Of a DNA stretch of 64,000 bases, positions 18,599 through 28,635 are shown piece by piece. The DNA comes from an uncultured Pelagibacteraceae bacterium (GTDB lineage Bacteria > Pseudomonadota > Alphaproteobacteria > Pelagibacterales > Pelagibacteraceae). Location: the NCBI GenBank assembly GCA_902587515.1, contig CACILM010000005.1, positions 26,516 through 90,515 on the forward strand, written 5' to 3'. Position 1 is the stretch's first letter. Each line of letters opens with the position of its first letter. Position numbers and translations under genes: made by a program. Under the pieces are notes generated by a model that searched no databases, was not told the DNA's origin, and saw nothing but the letters and a program-made list of their open reading frames with translations.

Positions 18599-20445
18599 TT
18601 TTTTTTTCTTCTCACCCACAAAGTTCGTAAAATTTTTTTTGTTTTTAGTTTTTTTGAAGTAGATTTGTTTTTTTTCCCTTGCTTTATTTCTTTTACTTTA
18701 ATTTTTTTCTCTTTTTCTCCTAAATTAATTTTATCAAAATTTTCAAAAGATTTGATTAATTTTTTTGACTTATTCAATAAATCAATTTTGTATTCTGGTA
18801 TAATAAAATTTTGATCCGATAATATTTCAATTTTAAGAGGATACTTTTTTTGAAAAAATTTCAATTCCTCAATTAGATTATTTTCGATAAAAAATTTCAC
18901 TTTTTCGGGAACATAAGACTTTATTATTTTGACTTTATCAGTAAATGCCAAATGTTGTATCTTTTTACAAATTTTTTGAGCAAAAGACTCTAAAGATAAT
19001 TGTGTTTCCCACTTAATCGATCCTTCTTTTAATCTTTGTCTTGTCATTTCGAGGAGTCCAAAATTACTTATTCTACCAATTTGAATTCTAGCCCTATCTT
19101 TTCTAATACTTTCTCTCATTTTTTTTTCAACTATACGTCTGTTGTAAAAATTAATCATATCTATAAAATCAATAACGATTAATCCAGACAGATCTCTAAG
19201 CTTTATCTGATGAGCAATTTCTTCAGCAGCCTCTAAATTTGTATTAAGAGCAGTTTTTTCAATATTAATCTGCTTTGTTGATTGTCCTGAATTTATATCA
19301 ATTGCAACTAATGCCTCAGTTGGGTTAATAACTAAATAGCCTCCAGATTTTAGTTTTACTGTAGGTTCAAAAATATTATTTAATTCCTTTTCAATATTTG
19401 CATCATGAAATAAAGGAATTTTTCCTCTATACTTTTTTATATTTTTAACGTTTTTTGGCATTAAATCTTTCATAAATTTTTTAGCTTTTTGATAAGCTTC
19501 ATTGCCATCTATATAAATGTTTTTAGTTTCATTATCGTAAATATCTCGTATAGTTCTTTTAATAATATCACCCTCCTCATAAACTAAAGAAGGTGCGTTA
19601 GACTCAAGAGCCTTATCTTTAATTGTATCCCAAGTTTTCAATGTACTTTGAAAATCTTTCTCTATTTCATTTTTTGTTTTATTTGCGCCTGCTGTCCTCA
19701 CAATAACGCCCATACTTTTTGGTATGTCGATTTCATTCAAAATATCTCTAATTTTTTGCCTATCCGAGGAGCCAAAAATTTTCCTTGATATACCCCCTCC
19801 TTTGGGAGTGTTTGGCATTAAAACCATATATTTTCCTGCTAAGGAAATAAAAGTTGTTAATGCAGCTCCTTTTTGACCTCTCTCTTCTTTAATAACTTGC
19901 ACAAGAATTATCTGACCTGGTTTTATAACTTCTTGTATTCTGTATCTTTTTATTCCAAAAGAAGATTTTACTTCTTCTCTAAATTTTCTTTTTTGAACAG
20001 TATCTTTGTTGTTTGCATTACTATTCTCTTTGCTGTTATCCTCAGACTGTATATTTGTTTCCTGTCCATCACCTCTTTGATCTGTGTTTTCGACTGAATT
20101 ATTAATTTCGATACTCTCTTCAACTCCATTTACAGCTTTATTTTTTAAATCTTCTCTAATTTTTTCCTCTGCAATTCTTATTTTTTCTTTATCTTCAGAA
20201 GGTAGCTGATAGTAATCTGATTGAATATCATTAAAAGCTAAAAAGCCGTGTCTGTCTCTTCCGTAGTTTACAAAAGCAGCTTGAAGCGAGGGCTCGACTC
20301 TACTGACTGTTCCTAAATAAATATTATTTTTAAAATTTAAATTATTTTTATCTTCAAATTCGTATTCTTCAATTGAATTATTTGATTTAAGAACAATCCG
20401 AGTTTCATTAGGATGCGATGCATCAATATATAAATTTTTTTCCAT
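18595..20445 (-). CDS. Ribonuclease E/G family endoribonuclease
   Basis: This enzyme for mRNA decay and rRNA processing has 616 residues. That is shorter than most alphaproteobacterial RNase E (about 900) because the long C-terminal scaffold is missing. The N-terminal S1 RNA-binding region ([20 protein letters not shown]) is split by an acidic Asn/Glu/Ser-rich insert (about 110-150). The DNase I-like catalytic core holds the metal-binding aspartates in [13 protein letters not shown] and [10 protein letters not shown]. After TRQRLKEGS the sequence has no CPxC pair, the zinc-link that joins RNase E dimers into tetramers. The tail is strongly basic. Whether it is closer to Rne or Rng cannot be decided here. 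Confidence 0.9.
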   Translation of the reverse strand: MEKNLYIDASHPNETRIVLKSNNSIEEYEFEDKNNLNFKNNIYLGTVSRVEPSLQAAFVNYGRDRHGFLAFNDIQSDYYQLPSEDKEKIRIAEEKIREDLKNKAVNGVEESIEINNSVENTDQRGDGQETNIQSEDNSKENSNANNKDTVQKRKFREEVKSSFGIKRYRIQEVIKPGQIILVQVIKEERGQKGAALTTFISLAGKYMVLMPNTPKGGGISRKIFGSSDRQKIRDILNEIDIPKSMGVIVRTAGANKTKNEIEKDFQSTLKTWDTIKDKALESNAPSLVYEEGDIIKRTIRDIYDNETKNIYIDGNEAYQKAKKFMKDLMPKNVKNIKKYRGKIPLFHDANIEKELNNIFEPTVKLKSGGYLVINPTEALVAIDINSGQSTKQINIEKTALNTNLEAAEEIAHQIKLRDLSGLIVIDFIDMINFYNRRIVEKKMRESIRKDRARIQIGRISNFGLLEMTRQRLKEGSIKWETQLSLESFAQKICKKIQHLAFTDKVKIIKSYVPEKVKFFIENNLIEELKFFQKKYPLKIEILSDQNFIIPEYKIDLLNKSKKLIKSFENFDKINLGEKEKKIKVKEIKQGKKNKSTSKKLKTKKILRTLWVRRKKN

Positions 20446-20485
20446 TTTAATTGAATTCCTTTAAATTTTTTGAAATCTGTGAAAT

Positions 20486-20515
20486 TTGTTAATATCATTA
20501 CCTTCATTTTATACA
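20486..20515 (+). promoter_or_regulatory. Candidate promoter for mrcA
   Basis: TTGTTA (20486-20491), an 18-nt spacer and TATACA (20510-20515) sit 74 nt before the PBP1A start, in the 143-nt divergent spacer. Both elements are only four-of-six matches, so this is tentative. Confidence 0.25.
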
Positions 20516-20588
20516 ATTTTTCATATAAATACAGTTAATTAAATTTTTAATGCCTAAAGAAAGTCAAATTTATTAATAAAATAGCAAA

Positions 20589-22955
20589 ATGTTAAGATTT
20601 ATTAACTTTTCTACAAAATTTGTGATCTTATTTATCATAATATTACTAATTTTTAGTTTATCTACTTTTTGGTATTTTTCTATTGGCTTACCAGATTATA
20701 AAAAATTATCCAATTATCAGCCCCCAATATCGAGTAGAGTTTATTCGGAGGACGGTAAATTAATTGCTGAATATGCTTTACAAAAGAGACTATTTGTTCC
20801 TTACGAGTCTATCCCGGACAAGGTTATTAATTCTTTTTTGTCAGCAGAAGATAAGAATTTTTTTAATCATCCTGGAGTAGATGCAAAAGGAATTTTGAGG
20901 GCAATTATCAAAAATTTAAAAAATATCTCTCAAAATAAAAGACTAGAAGGTGCCTCTACAATTACACAACAAGTTGCAAAAAACTTTCTTCTGACGAATG
21001 AAGTTTCAATAAAAAGAAAGATAAAAGAGGCTATTTTGGCTTTTAGAATTGAAAGAGCTTACTCAAAAGAAAGAATTTTAGAATTATATTTGAACCAAAT
21101 ATACTTGGGTCAAGGGACATATGGAATTGCAGCAGCAAGTTTAGAATATTTTGATAAATCGATAAAAGAACTTAATTACTCAGATGCTGCATTGCTTGCA
21201 GCTTTACCTAAAGCTCCTAGTAAATATAATCCTTATAAGTACCCAGATGTTGGAAAATTCAGAAGAAATTTAGTTTTAAAAAATCTTAGAGACAACAATT
21301 TTATTACAGAAAAAGAACTTGAAGAATATAAAAATTCAGATTTAAAATTAAAAAAAAGAAAAATTGAAATTGTAAATGAGGCCAATTCATATACCGAGGA
21401 AGTTAGAAGATCTGTTAATGAAAATTATGGTTTTGAAAAATTATACTCGCAAGGCTTAAGTATTAAAACACCTTTAAATATTAATTATCAGATTCAAGCT
21501 TTAAAATCTTTAAGAAAAGGCATCGAGGACTACGATAAAAGAAGAGGCTGGAGAGGACCGATTTCAAATAAACTTAAAAATCCAAATTGGAAGAGTAAGA
21601 TTGAAAAATACAAGTTAGATCCAACCCTATCTTGGCATTTTGCAGTAATTACAGAAGTCAATAATTTTAAAGTAAATTTTGAAACTTTAAACCAAAAAGA
21701 TAAAAAAAAAAGTGTATCTGGTGAAATAACTTTTAATAATCTAAAATGGATTATTCCCTCAAAAAAAACAATTTCAGATAAATTAAAAGTAGGTGATATT
21801 ATTTTTGTAAAAAAAGAGAATAATAACTGGAAATTAAAACAATATCCTAAAGTTAATGGTGGAATCGTTGCAATCGACCCGTTTACAGGAGATGTTAAAG
21901 CATTAGTTGGAGGATTTAATTTTAAATCAAGTGAATTTAATAGAGTAACTCAGGCCAAGAGACAGCCTGGTTCAGCATTTAAACCTATTGTCTATGCTGC
22001 AGCTTTAGATAATGGATTTGCACCGAACTCAATTATTTTAGATGCACCTTTTGTAGAAAGTCAGGGAGTAGGATTAAAAAATTGGAAACCTGAAAATTAC
22101 GGAAAAAAATTCTATGGACCAACAACATTAAGAAAAGGCATCGAATATTCGCGAAATTTAATGACAGTGAGAATAGCAAAAATATTAGGATTAAGCAAAA
22201 TTTTAAACCTTTCAAAAAAATTAAATGTTTACGAGGAAATACCAGAACTATTATCAGTTTCTCTAGGAGCAGCTGAAACCAGTTTGATAAATTTAACTTC
22301 AGCATACGCTCCTTTTGTAAATGGAGGAATAAAAATTGAACCAAAACTTATTTCCAGAATACAAGATCGGAGAGGCAAAACTATTTTTAAAATTGAGAGT
22401 AGAGAATGTATAGGATGTGATAAATTTATAAATGAAACTTCAGAATATCCTATTATAAAGAATATGAATGAGAGAGTTTTAACCGAGGAAACAGCATATC
22501 AAATGGTAACAATTTTAAATGGAGCAGTTAAAAGGGGTACAGCTAAAAAATTAAAATCTCTTAAAGTCCCGATTGCGGGCAAAACTGGAACTACAAATGA
22601 TAATTATGATGCATGGTTTATTGGTTTTACATCTAATCTTGTAGTAGGTGTTTATATTGGATTTGATAACCCAAAAACTTTAGGTAAATTCGAGACAGGC
22701 TCAAAAGCTGCTTTACCTATATTTAAAGATTTTATAGAAAATTCACTATACAAAGAGGATTTTGAAGAATTTAAAATACCTGAAAATATCTATTTAACTT
22801 CTCTCAACTATGACACTGGTCGCAAATCATCACCCAATGACAAAAATATTATTGTTGAAGCTTTAAAATTAAAAGATATAAATAATATTGATAAAAACGC
22901 CTTAATATCAATTAATGATAACGACACACTAAAAATGTTCAGACAGTTTTACTAA
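20589..22955 (+). CDS. mrcA: Penicillin-binding protein 1A, bifunctional transglycosylase/transpeptidase
   Basis: This class A PBP builds and cross-links peptidoglycan and has 788 residues. An N-terminal membrane anchor (about 9-31) is followed by a GT51 glycosyltransferase domain (EDKNFFNHPGVDAKGIL with the catalytic Glu; GASTITQQVAKNF; RILELYLNQIYLGQGTYGI). An OB-like insert comes next (about 310-420). The transpeptidase domain has SxxK in QPGSAFKPIVYAAAL, SRN in EYSRNLMTV and KTG in GKTGTTNDNYDAWF. The neighbour order RNase E/G, PBP1A, prfB is typical of alphaproteobacteria, except that amiC, often found between the first two, is absent. Its TAA stop overlaps the prfB ATG. Confidence 0.94.
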   Translation: MLRFINFSTKFVILFIIILLIFSLSTFWYFSIGLPDYKKLSNYQPPISSRVYSEDGKLIAEYALQKRLFVPYESIPDKVINSFLSAEDKNFFNHPGVDAKGILRAIIKNLKNISQNKRLEGASTITQQVAKNFLLTNEVSIKRKIKEAILAFRIERAYSKERILELYLNQIYLGQGTYGIAAASLEYFDKSIKELNYSDAALLAALPKAPSKYNPYKYPDVGKFRRNLVLKNLRDNNFITEKELEEYKNSDLKLKKRKIEIVNEANSYTEEVRRSVNENYGFEKLYSQGLSIKTPLNINYQIQALKSLRKGIEDYDKRRGWRGPISNKLKNPNWKSKIEKYKLDPTLSWHFAVITEVNNFKVNFETLNQKDKKKSVSGEITFNNLKWIIPSKKTISDKLKVGDIIFVKKENNNWKLKQYPKVNGGIVAIDPFTGDVKALVGGFNFKSSEFNRVTQAKRQPGSAFKPIVYAAALDNGFAPNSIILDAPFVESQGVGLKNWKPENYGKKFYGPTTLRKGIEYSRNLMTVRIAKILGLSKILNLSKKLNVYEEIPELLSVSLGAAETSLINLTSAYAPFVNGGIKIEPKLISRIQDRRGKTIFKIESRECIGCDKFINETSEYPIIKNMNERVLTEETAYQMVTILNGAVKRGTAKKLKSLKVPIAGKTGTTNDNYDAWFIGFTSNLVVGVYIGFDNPKTLGKFETGSKAALPIFKDFIENSLYKEDFEEFKIPENIYLTSLNYDTGRKSSPNDKNIIVEALKLKDINNIDKNALISINDNDTLKMFRQFY

Positions 22956-24044
22956 TGGAAAGCTTTGAAAACAAATTATTAAAAATTGAGAACACTCTTA
23001 AAAATATCAGGGGGTATCTTTGATAAAAATCGAGTTGAAATAAAACTTGATGAAATAGAAAAAACTCTCCAAAATAAAAATTTCTGGAAAGACCAAGATG
23101 CTGCTAAAAAAACTATTAAGCAAAAAAAAATTTTTGAAAATATTTTTTCATCTTATAAAAACTGTGTCGTAGAAATATCAAATGTAAAAGATTTACTGAA
23201 ACTTGCACAAGAAGAAAAAAATGAGGAAATTATAAAAGATTGTGAACACAAAATTAATGAAATTCAAAGTAATTTAAAAAAAAGTGAGATTAATTGTTTT
23301 CTTTCTGGAGAAAATGATGATTTAAACATTTTTCTTGAAATTCATGCTGGAGCAGGTGGAACTGAAAGTCAAGATTGGGCGGATATGCTAAGGCGAATGT
23401 ATATGAAGTGGTTTGATAAAAAAGGTTTTAATTATGAGATTATAAGTGAACATAGAGGAGAAGAGGCTGGAATAAAATCATCTACAATTAAAGTTGAGGG
23501 AGATTATTTGTATGGTTTAATGAGAGCAGAGTCCGGAGTTCACAGACTGGTAAGAATCTCGCCATTTGACAGTGGAGCAAGAAGACATACAAGTTTCGCT
23601 AGTGTATGGGTATATCCTTCCGTTGAAGATGATATTAATATTCAAATTGATGAAAAAGATTTAAGGATTGATACTTACAGATCTAGCGGTGCAGGAGGTC
23701 AACATGTTAATACAACTGATAGTGCAGTTAGAATAACTCATTTACCAACAAAAATAGTTGTACAATGTCAAAATGAAAGATCCCAACATAAAAATAAAGA
23801 AACTTGTTTTAAAATGTTAAAAGCGAGATTATATGAAAACGAAATTCAAAAAAGAGAAGAGGAAAACCAAAAAGAGTTAAATGCTAAAACAGACATTGGA
23901 TGGGGTCATCAGATTAGATCTTATATTCTGCAACCATATCAATTAGTCAAAGATCTTAGAAACAAAGTAGAAAATACTAATCCCTCAAGTGTTTTAGATG
24001 GAAATATTGATCAATTCATTGAAGAAGGAATCAAAAATAGATAA
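22955..24044 (+). CDS. prfB: Peptide chain release factor 2, with programmed +1 frameshift
   Basis: RF2 ends translation at UGA and UAA. The anticodon-like tripeptide SPF (RISPFDSG) and the hydrolysis motif GGQ (SGAGGQHVNTT) are present. The gene is in two frames. ATG at 22955, overlapping the PBP1A stop, opens a 22-codon frame (MESFENKLLKIENTLKNIRG...) that stops at TGA 23021-23023. The rest is read from 23022 in the +1 frame. The joined product (22955-23020 plus 23022-24044) has 362 residues, the normal length. Starting instead at TTG 22986 in the downstream frame would lose the normal N-terminus. The next gene overlaps by one base. Confidence 0.95.
23009..23023 (+). promoter_or_regulatory. 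prfB programmed frameshift site
   Basis: The bases AGGGGGTATCTTTGA hold an internal Shine-Dalgarno-like AGGGGG (23009-23014), three nt of spacing, the slippery codon CTT (23018-23020) and the in-frame TGA (23021-23023). This is the same element that controls E. coli prfB: when RF2 is scarce, the ribosome pauses at UGA and slips +1, which makes more RF2. The match covers every functional part. Confidence 0.95.
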
Positions 24045-26227
24045 TGAAAAGATTAATAACTGCAGCTTTTTCATTAACTCTAATTTTTTTGTTATCTTTT
24101 ATTATTTTATTATCAACTTCTGGATTTCAAACAAAGCATTTTAATAATTTTATATCCCAAAAAATAAATCAAAATAATAAAAATGTAAAATTAAATTTTG
24201 GGGAGATAAAGTTTAAGCTTGATATAAAAGAATTAAGTTTATTTTTGGAGACAAAAAATCCAAATATTTTTTATAGAAATATTCTTATTCCCTCAAAGAA
24301 TTTAAAAGTTTATGTAAATTTTCTATCGCTTATAAAATCTGAAACTAAAATTAATAAAGTAATCCTTAATTTAAATCAGATTAATATTTCACAACTAAAA
24401 ATGCTTTCGAAATCTTTTAAGCCATCGAATTTTAAAAGTTTTATTAATAATAAACTCAAAGATGGAGTGATTAACACGGAAATTGAATTTTATTTGGATA
24501 AAAACAATTCATTAAATAATTTTATAGCGCGAGGTGAAATAAAGCTATTAAAAGCAAAAATAATCAAGGGTGTTGAATTAAAAAAGACTTCCTTTTCCTT
24601 TTTAGCTGATAAAACGGATTTGCTTGTAAAAAATTTTTATGGTGAATCTGAATTATTCACTATTAAAGAAGGTGATATAAAAGTTGATTTGTCAAATGAT
24701 ATAAACATCAACGCAAATTTTATAAGCATTTTTAATCAAAATGAGGATTTAAGAGAAATTGAAAAGTTTTCATCTAATTTAAAAAATTTAAAATATTTAT
24801 CATTTATTCAAGCTAAACTAAATAATTCTATTAATTTAAAATTTGACAAAACATATAAAATTAAAGATTTTGAATATAGAAATAATGGAAAAATAACAAA
24901 AGCTGACTTAAATTTAAAAAATTTAAATTTAAATAATATTTCTAATCAAAAAATAAAACAATTATCTTTTATTGAAACTGACATATTAACAAATTTAAAT
25001 TCAAAAAAAAATACTGTAAATCTCTCAGGAAAATATTCTTTGAATGATAGCAGTATTCTCAATTTTAAACTAAATAGTGACATTAAAAAGAGTTTATTAA
25101 AAATAGATTTAACAGCAGATTATGACGAATATTTTGAGGTGAAAATTTTAAATTATTTTAAAAGCAAAGGTGATAAAGCTAAAATCAAATTTAATTTTGT
25201 CAAAGAAAATAATTCTTTAAAGGTAAAACAATTTGATTATGGAGAGGGTAGAAATTCATTATTACTTAAAGATGTGATTTTTTCCAAAGGAAAATTGATC
25301 TCTTTTAATGAGGTTTCAGTTAGAACATATAAAGACAATATTAAAAATAATGATTTTTCAATATCATTAAATAATAATATTTTTATTAAGGGAGAGAAGT
25401 ATGACGCTAGATATATACCTAAAATTTTTAATCAAAATACTAATAATCATTTGTTATCAAAAATTTCAAAAAATATAGAGATCGACTTAAAAAATATAAT
25501 TGCTCCAGTATCTGAAAAATTAAAAAACTTTAAGTTAGTCGGAAGAATTGAAAATGGAGAGTTTATAAAAATTTCATCAAAAGGAGAATTCGGCAGTAAT
25601 AAATTTTTAGATATATCAATAAAAAATGATAAAAATAATAAAAAAAAATATTTAGAGATTTACTCAGATATCTCTAAAATTCTTCTATCTGAGTATAAAT
25701 TTTTCGAGGGCTTAACGGGTGGCAATTTACTTTTTTCGTCAGTCATAAATGAAAATTCGTCAAATTCAAAATTAAGAATTGAAAATTTTAAAGTGATTAA
25801 TGCTCCTGGAATGGTAAAATTATTGTCTCTTGCCGATCTTGGTGGTTTAGCAGATTTAGCTGAAGGTGAAGGAATATCTTTCGAAACTCTTGAAATAAAT
25901 ATGGAAAAAAATAAAGATACTTTAAAAATTAACGAAATACTTGCACTAGGTCCTAGTGTTTCAGTTTTAATGGAAGGTTACCAAGATCAAAACGTAACAA
26001 GTTTGAGAGGCACATTAGTTCCAGCTAAAACTTTGAATACGTTGATTTCAAAGATACCTGTGATAGGTGATATTGTTATTCCAAAAGAAGTTGGCGAAGG
26101 ATTATTCGGAATTAGTTTTAAGATGAAAGGCCCACCAGGAAAAATTAAAACTACTATAAATCCAATTAGAACAATTACACCAAGATTTATACAAAAAATT
26201 ATAGATAAAAAAAAAAATATTAGATAA
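24044..26227 (+). CDS. AsmA/YhdP-like membrane-anchored protein
   Basis: This 727-residue protein has one N-terminal membrane anchor (about 5-27) followed by a long, strand-rich, repetitive periplasmic region. The C-terminal 150 residues (INAPGMVKLLSLADLGG, GEGISFETLEINMEK, LGPSVSVLMEGYQD, VIGDIVIPKEVGEGLFG) resemble the AsmA-like C-terminal region of YhdP and DUF3971 proteins. Members of this superfamily form long hydrophobic grooves and are linked to phospholipid traffic to the outer membrane. Its exact subfamily cannot be fixed from sequence reading alone. It starts on the last base of the prfB stop and overlaps convergent tyrS by 8 nt. Confidence 0.72.
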   Translation: MKRLITAAFSLTLIFLLSFIILLSTSGFQTKHFNNFISQKINQNNKNVKLNFGEIKFKLDIKELSLFLETKNPNIFYRNILIPSKNLKVYVNFLSLIKSETKINKVILNLNQINISQLKMLSKSFKPSNFKSFINNKLKDGVINTEIEFYLDKNNSLNNFIARGEIKLLKAKIIKGVELKKTSFSFLADKTDLLVKNFYGESELFTIKEGDIKVDLSNDININANFISIFNQNEDLREIEKFSSNLKNLKYLSFIQAKLNNSINLKFDKTYKIKDFEYRNNGKITKADLNLKNLNLNNISNQKIKQLSFIETDILTNLNSKKNTVNLSGKYSLNDSSILNFKLNSDIKKSLLKIDLTADYDEYFEVKILNYFKSKGDKAKIKFNFVKENNSLKVKQFDYGEGRNSLLLKDVIFSKGKLISFNEVSVRTYKDNIKNNDFSISLNNNIFIKGEKYDARYIPKIFNQNTNNHLLSKISKNIEIDLKNIIAPVSEKLKNFKLVGRIENGEFIKISSKGEFGSNKFLDISIKNDKNNKKKYLEIYSDISKILLSEYKFFEGLTGGNLLFSSVINENSSNSKLRIENFKVINAPGMVKLLSLADLGGLADLAEGEGISFETLEINMEKNKDTLKINEILALGPSVSVLMEGYQDQNVTSLRGTLVPAKTLNTLISKIPVIGDIVIPKEVGEGLFGISFKMKGPPGKIKTTINPIRTITPRFIQKIIDKKKNIR

Positions 26228-27458
26228 TTTTTACCAGAAAATGTCTCTTTTTTCCGTAAGAAATCTTTAAAATTTTATCTTTAAAATCATTCTCCGTCAG
26301 CATTTTTTTTTCATCAACTATTAGAATATTATTAATTTTTAATCCTTTATTGTTAATTAACCTTCTAGCTTCACTTTTTGATATCACAATTTTATTTTTT
26401 GATAAAAAATCTAAAAGGGTAATACCTTTTTTTATATCTAAAGTTTTTACTCTTATTTCAGGTAGATTTTTACTAAATCCTTTTCCTTCAAAAGTTTCTT
26501 TAGCAGTTTTTTCAGCTTTTACAGAAGCATTCTTTCCATGTAAAATCTTAGTAGCTTCATTTGCTAATATAATTTTTAATTTGTTAATATTTGTTTCTTT
26601 TTCACAAAGATTATTAATTTCTGCAGGCTCAATCTCGGTAAAAAAGTTTAGAAACCTTTTTACATCACGGTCATCAGTATTTCTCCAAAATTGCCAATAT
26701 TCATATGAAGAAAATAATTCTTCGTTTAACCATATTGCTCCTTTTTCTGTTTTACCCATTTTAGCACCCGAAGCTAAAGTAATAAGAGGAGAAGTTAAAC
26801 CAAATGACTCTTTTTTAATCATTCGTCTAATTAATTCAACTCCATTTACTATATTTCCCCATTGGTCGGAACCACCAATTTGAAGTAAACAATTCTTTTT
26901 TTTAAATAGTTGATAAAAATCATAAGCTTGTAAAATCATATAATTGAACTCCATATAGCTCAGAGATTGTTCACGTTCTAATCTTAATTTTACACTATCA
27001 AACGTAAGCATTTTATTAATTGTAAATTGGCTTCCAATATCTCTTAAGAATTGGATATAATTTAATTTTGTCAACCATTCAGCATTATTAAAAAATATTG
27101 GTTTTGTGCTTCTATCTGAAAAATTTAAAATTTTTCTAAAAACATTTTTAACGCTTTGTATATTTTTTTTGATTTCACTTTCTTTCAAAATTTTTCTTGT
27201 CGAGTCTTTGCCCGAAGGGTCTCCAATCAATGTTGTTCCCCCTCCTAAAAGAATGATGGGTCTATGCCCATGTTTTTGCATTAACTTTAAAATCATTATT
27301 TGTAACAAACTTCCAACATGTAAACTGCTTGCAGTACAGTCAAATCCAATATAACCAGAAATTGGTTTTTTGCTGCAAATATCATCTAATTTTTCTAGGT
27401 CTGTGCATTGGTTTAGATAACCACGAGATTGCATCTCTAAAAGAAATTTATTTTTCAT
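26220..27458 (-). CDS. tyrS: Tyrosyl-tRNA synthetase
   Basis: This class I synthetase of 412 residues has the HIGH-type motif in DCTASSLHVGSLLQIM and the KMSKS-type motif as KMGKTEKGAIW. Tyrosine is recognised around YMILQAYDFYQL and QIGGSDQWGNI. The C-terminal 65 residues form the S4-like RNA-binding domain (NKIVISKSEARRLINNKGLK). The replacement of SKS by GKT is common in bacterial TyrRS. It is transcribed away from anmK, with 55 nt between. Confidence 0.96.
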   Translation of the reverse strand: MKNKFLLEMQSRGYLNQCTDLEKLDDICSKKPISGYIGFDCTASSLHVGSLLQIMILKLMQKHGHRPIILLGGGTTLIGDPSGKDSTRKILKESEIKKNIQSVKNVFRKILNFSDRSTKPIFFNNAEWLTKLNYIQFLRDIGSQFTINKMLTFDSVKLRLEREQSLSYMEFNYMILQAYDFYQLFKKKNCLLQIGGSDQWGNIVNGVELIRRMIKKESFGLTSPLITLASGAKMGKTEKGAIWLNEELFSSYEYWQFWRNTDDRDVKRFLNFFTEIEPAEINNLCEKETNINKLKIILANEATKILHGKNASVKAEKTAKETFEGKGFSKNLPEIRVKTLDIKKGITLLDFLSKNKIVISKSEARRLINNKGLKINNILIVDEKKMLTENDFKDKILKISYGKKRHFLVKII

Positions 27459-27513
27459 AGCACAATTAATTAAAACTACTATTATACAAAAATTATTATA
27501 AATAAATAAAAAT

Positions 27514-28635
27514 ATGCAAAAATATTATACTTCATTGGGCTTAATGAGCGGAACATCTGGAGATGGTGTTGATGCTTCTATTATAAATTCCAACGGTATT
27601 GACCAATTTGAAGTAATTAAAGACAAGTACTATGAGTATGATACAACTATTTATAGTGGAATTCATTCTCTTAAAAAAAAAATTCATTCTCTAAGTGATA
27701 TAAATAAATACTTAAAAGAATCGAAGGAGATTGAGAGAAAAATTACATTATTTCATGCAAAAATAATAAAGGATTTAAGTTTTGAAAAAAGGAAAAACGG
27801 TTTGGTAGGGTTCCATGGACAAACCGTTTATCATAACTCAGAGGAAAAAGTTTCAATTCAATTAGGTGACGGACAATTATTAAATCAACTCACAAAAAAT
27901 AAAATAATATACAATTTTAGAAAAAATGACTTATTAAATGGAGGTGAAGGGGCACCGCTTTCTCCTTTGTTTCATCAATTAATTGCAACTCAGCAAAATG
28001 TTAATTTACCTACTTGTTTTTTAAATATTGGTGGGATTTCAAACATTACAATTATAAAAAAACCCGTTGGCTCAATGGAAATCTATAGCAAAGATATAGG
28101 CCCAGGAAATTGTCTAATTGACGAATGGGTGAGAAATAATTGCAATAAAAAATTTGATAATGATGGAAAATTAGCAGCATATGGGAAAATTAATGAAATA
28201 ATTTTAGAACAAGCTCAAGAGCTTTATATAAATAGAAAAAACAAAGAAAAACTCTCATTTGACACAGGTGATTTTGATATTTCGTTCTCAAGAGGACTTA
28301 CACTAGAAGATGGTGCTGCGACTTTAACAGAACTAACCGCAAATATAATTAGTGAAGCTTTATCATTAATTTTAAAAAAAGAAACTTCAATTAAAGATAT
28401 TTTAATTTGCGGAGGCGGTAGAAAAAATAAATTACTGATGAAAAAAATATCAAAATATCTTACTTCTAAAGTTCAACTCAAGTTAATTGATGATATTGGT
28501 GTTGATGGTGATTTTGTAGAGTCTCAGGCTTTTGCCTTTTTGGCAATTAGATCGATTAAAAAGTTACATATTAGTTTTCCTAATACTACAAATTGTAAAG
28601 TTTCTTGTTCAGGAGGAGAATTGATAGATAATTAA
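27514..28635 (+). CDS. anmK: Anhydro-N-acetylmuramic acid kinase
   Basis: AnmK hydrolyses and phosphorylates the 1,6-anhydro-MurNAc released by lytic transglycosylases, feeding cell wall sugars back to metabolism. The 373-residue protein has the family start GLMSGTSGDGVDASI, GFHGQTVYHN, FLNIGGISNITI, the catalytic Asp region DIGPGNCLIDEW and ICGGGRKN. tyrS-anmK as a divergent pair is frequent in alphaproteobacteria. Its presence implies at least part of the peptidoglycan recycling pathway. The stop shares TTAA with the convergent hydrolase. Confidence 0.93.
   Translation: MQKYYTSLGLMSGTSGDGVDASIINSNGIDQFEVIKDKYYEYDTTIYSGIHSLKKKIHSLSDINKYLKESKEIERKITLFHAKIIKDLSFEKRKNGLVGFHGQTVYHNSEEKVSIQLGDGQLLNQLTKNKIIYNFRKNDLLNGGEGAPLSPLFHQLIATQQNVNLPTCFLNIGGISNITIIKKPVGSMEIYSKDIGPGNCLIDEWVRNNCNKKFDNDGKLAAYGKINEIILEQAQELYINRKNKEKLSFDTGDFDISFSRGLTLEDGAATLTELTANIISEALSLILKKETSIKDILICGGGRKNKLLMKKISKYLTSKVQLKLIDDIGVDGDFVESQAFAFLAIRSIKKLHISFPNTTNCKVSCSGGELIDN

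Noticed and set aside
22986..24044. prfB as a single frame with a TTG start, or as a sequencing error
   Set aside because: The exact recoding element and the well-placed ATG at 22955 explain both frames and restore the normal RF2 N-terminus.
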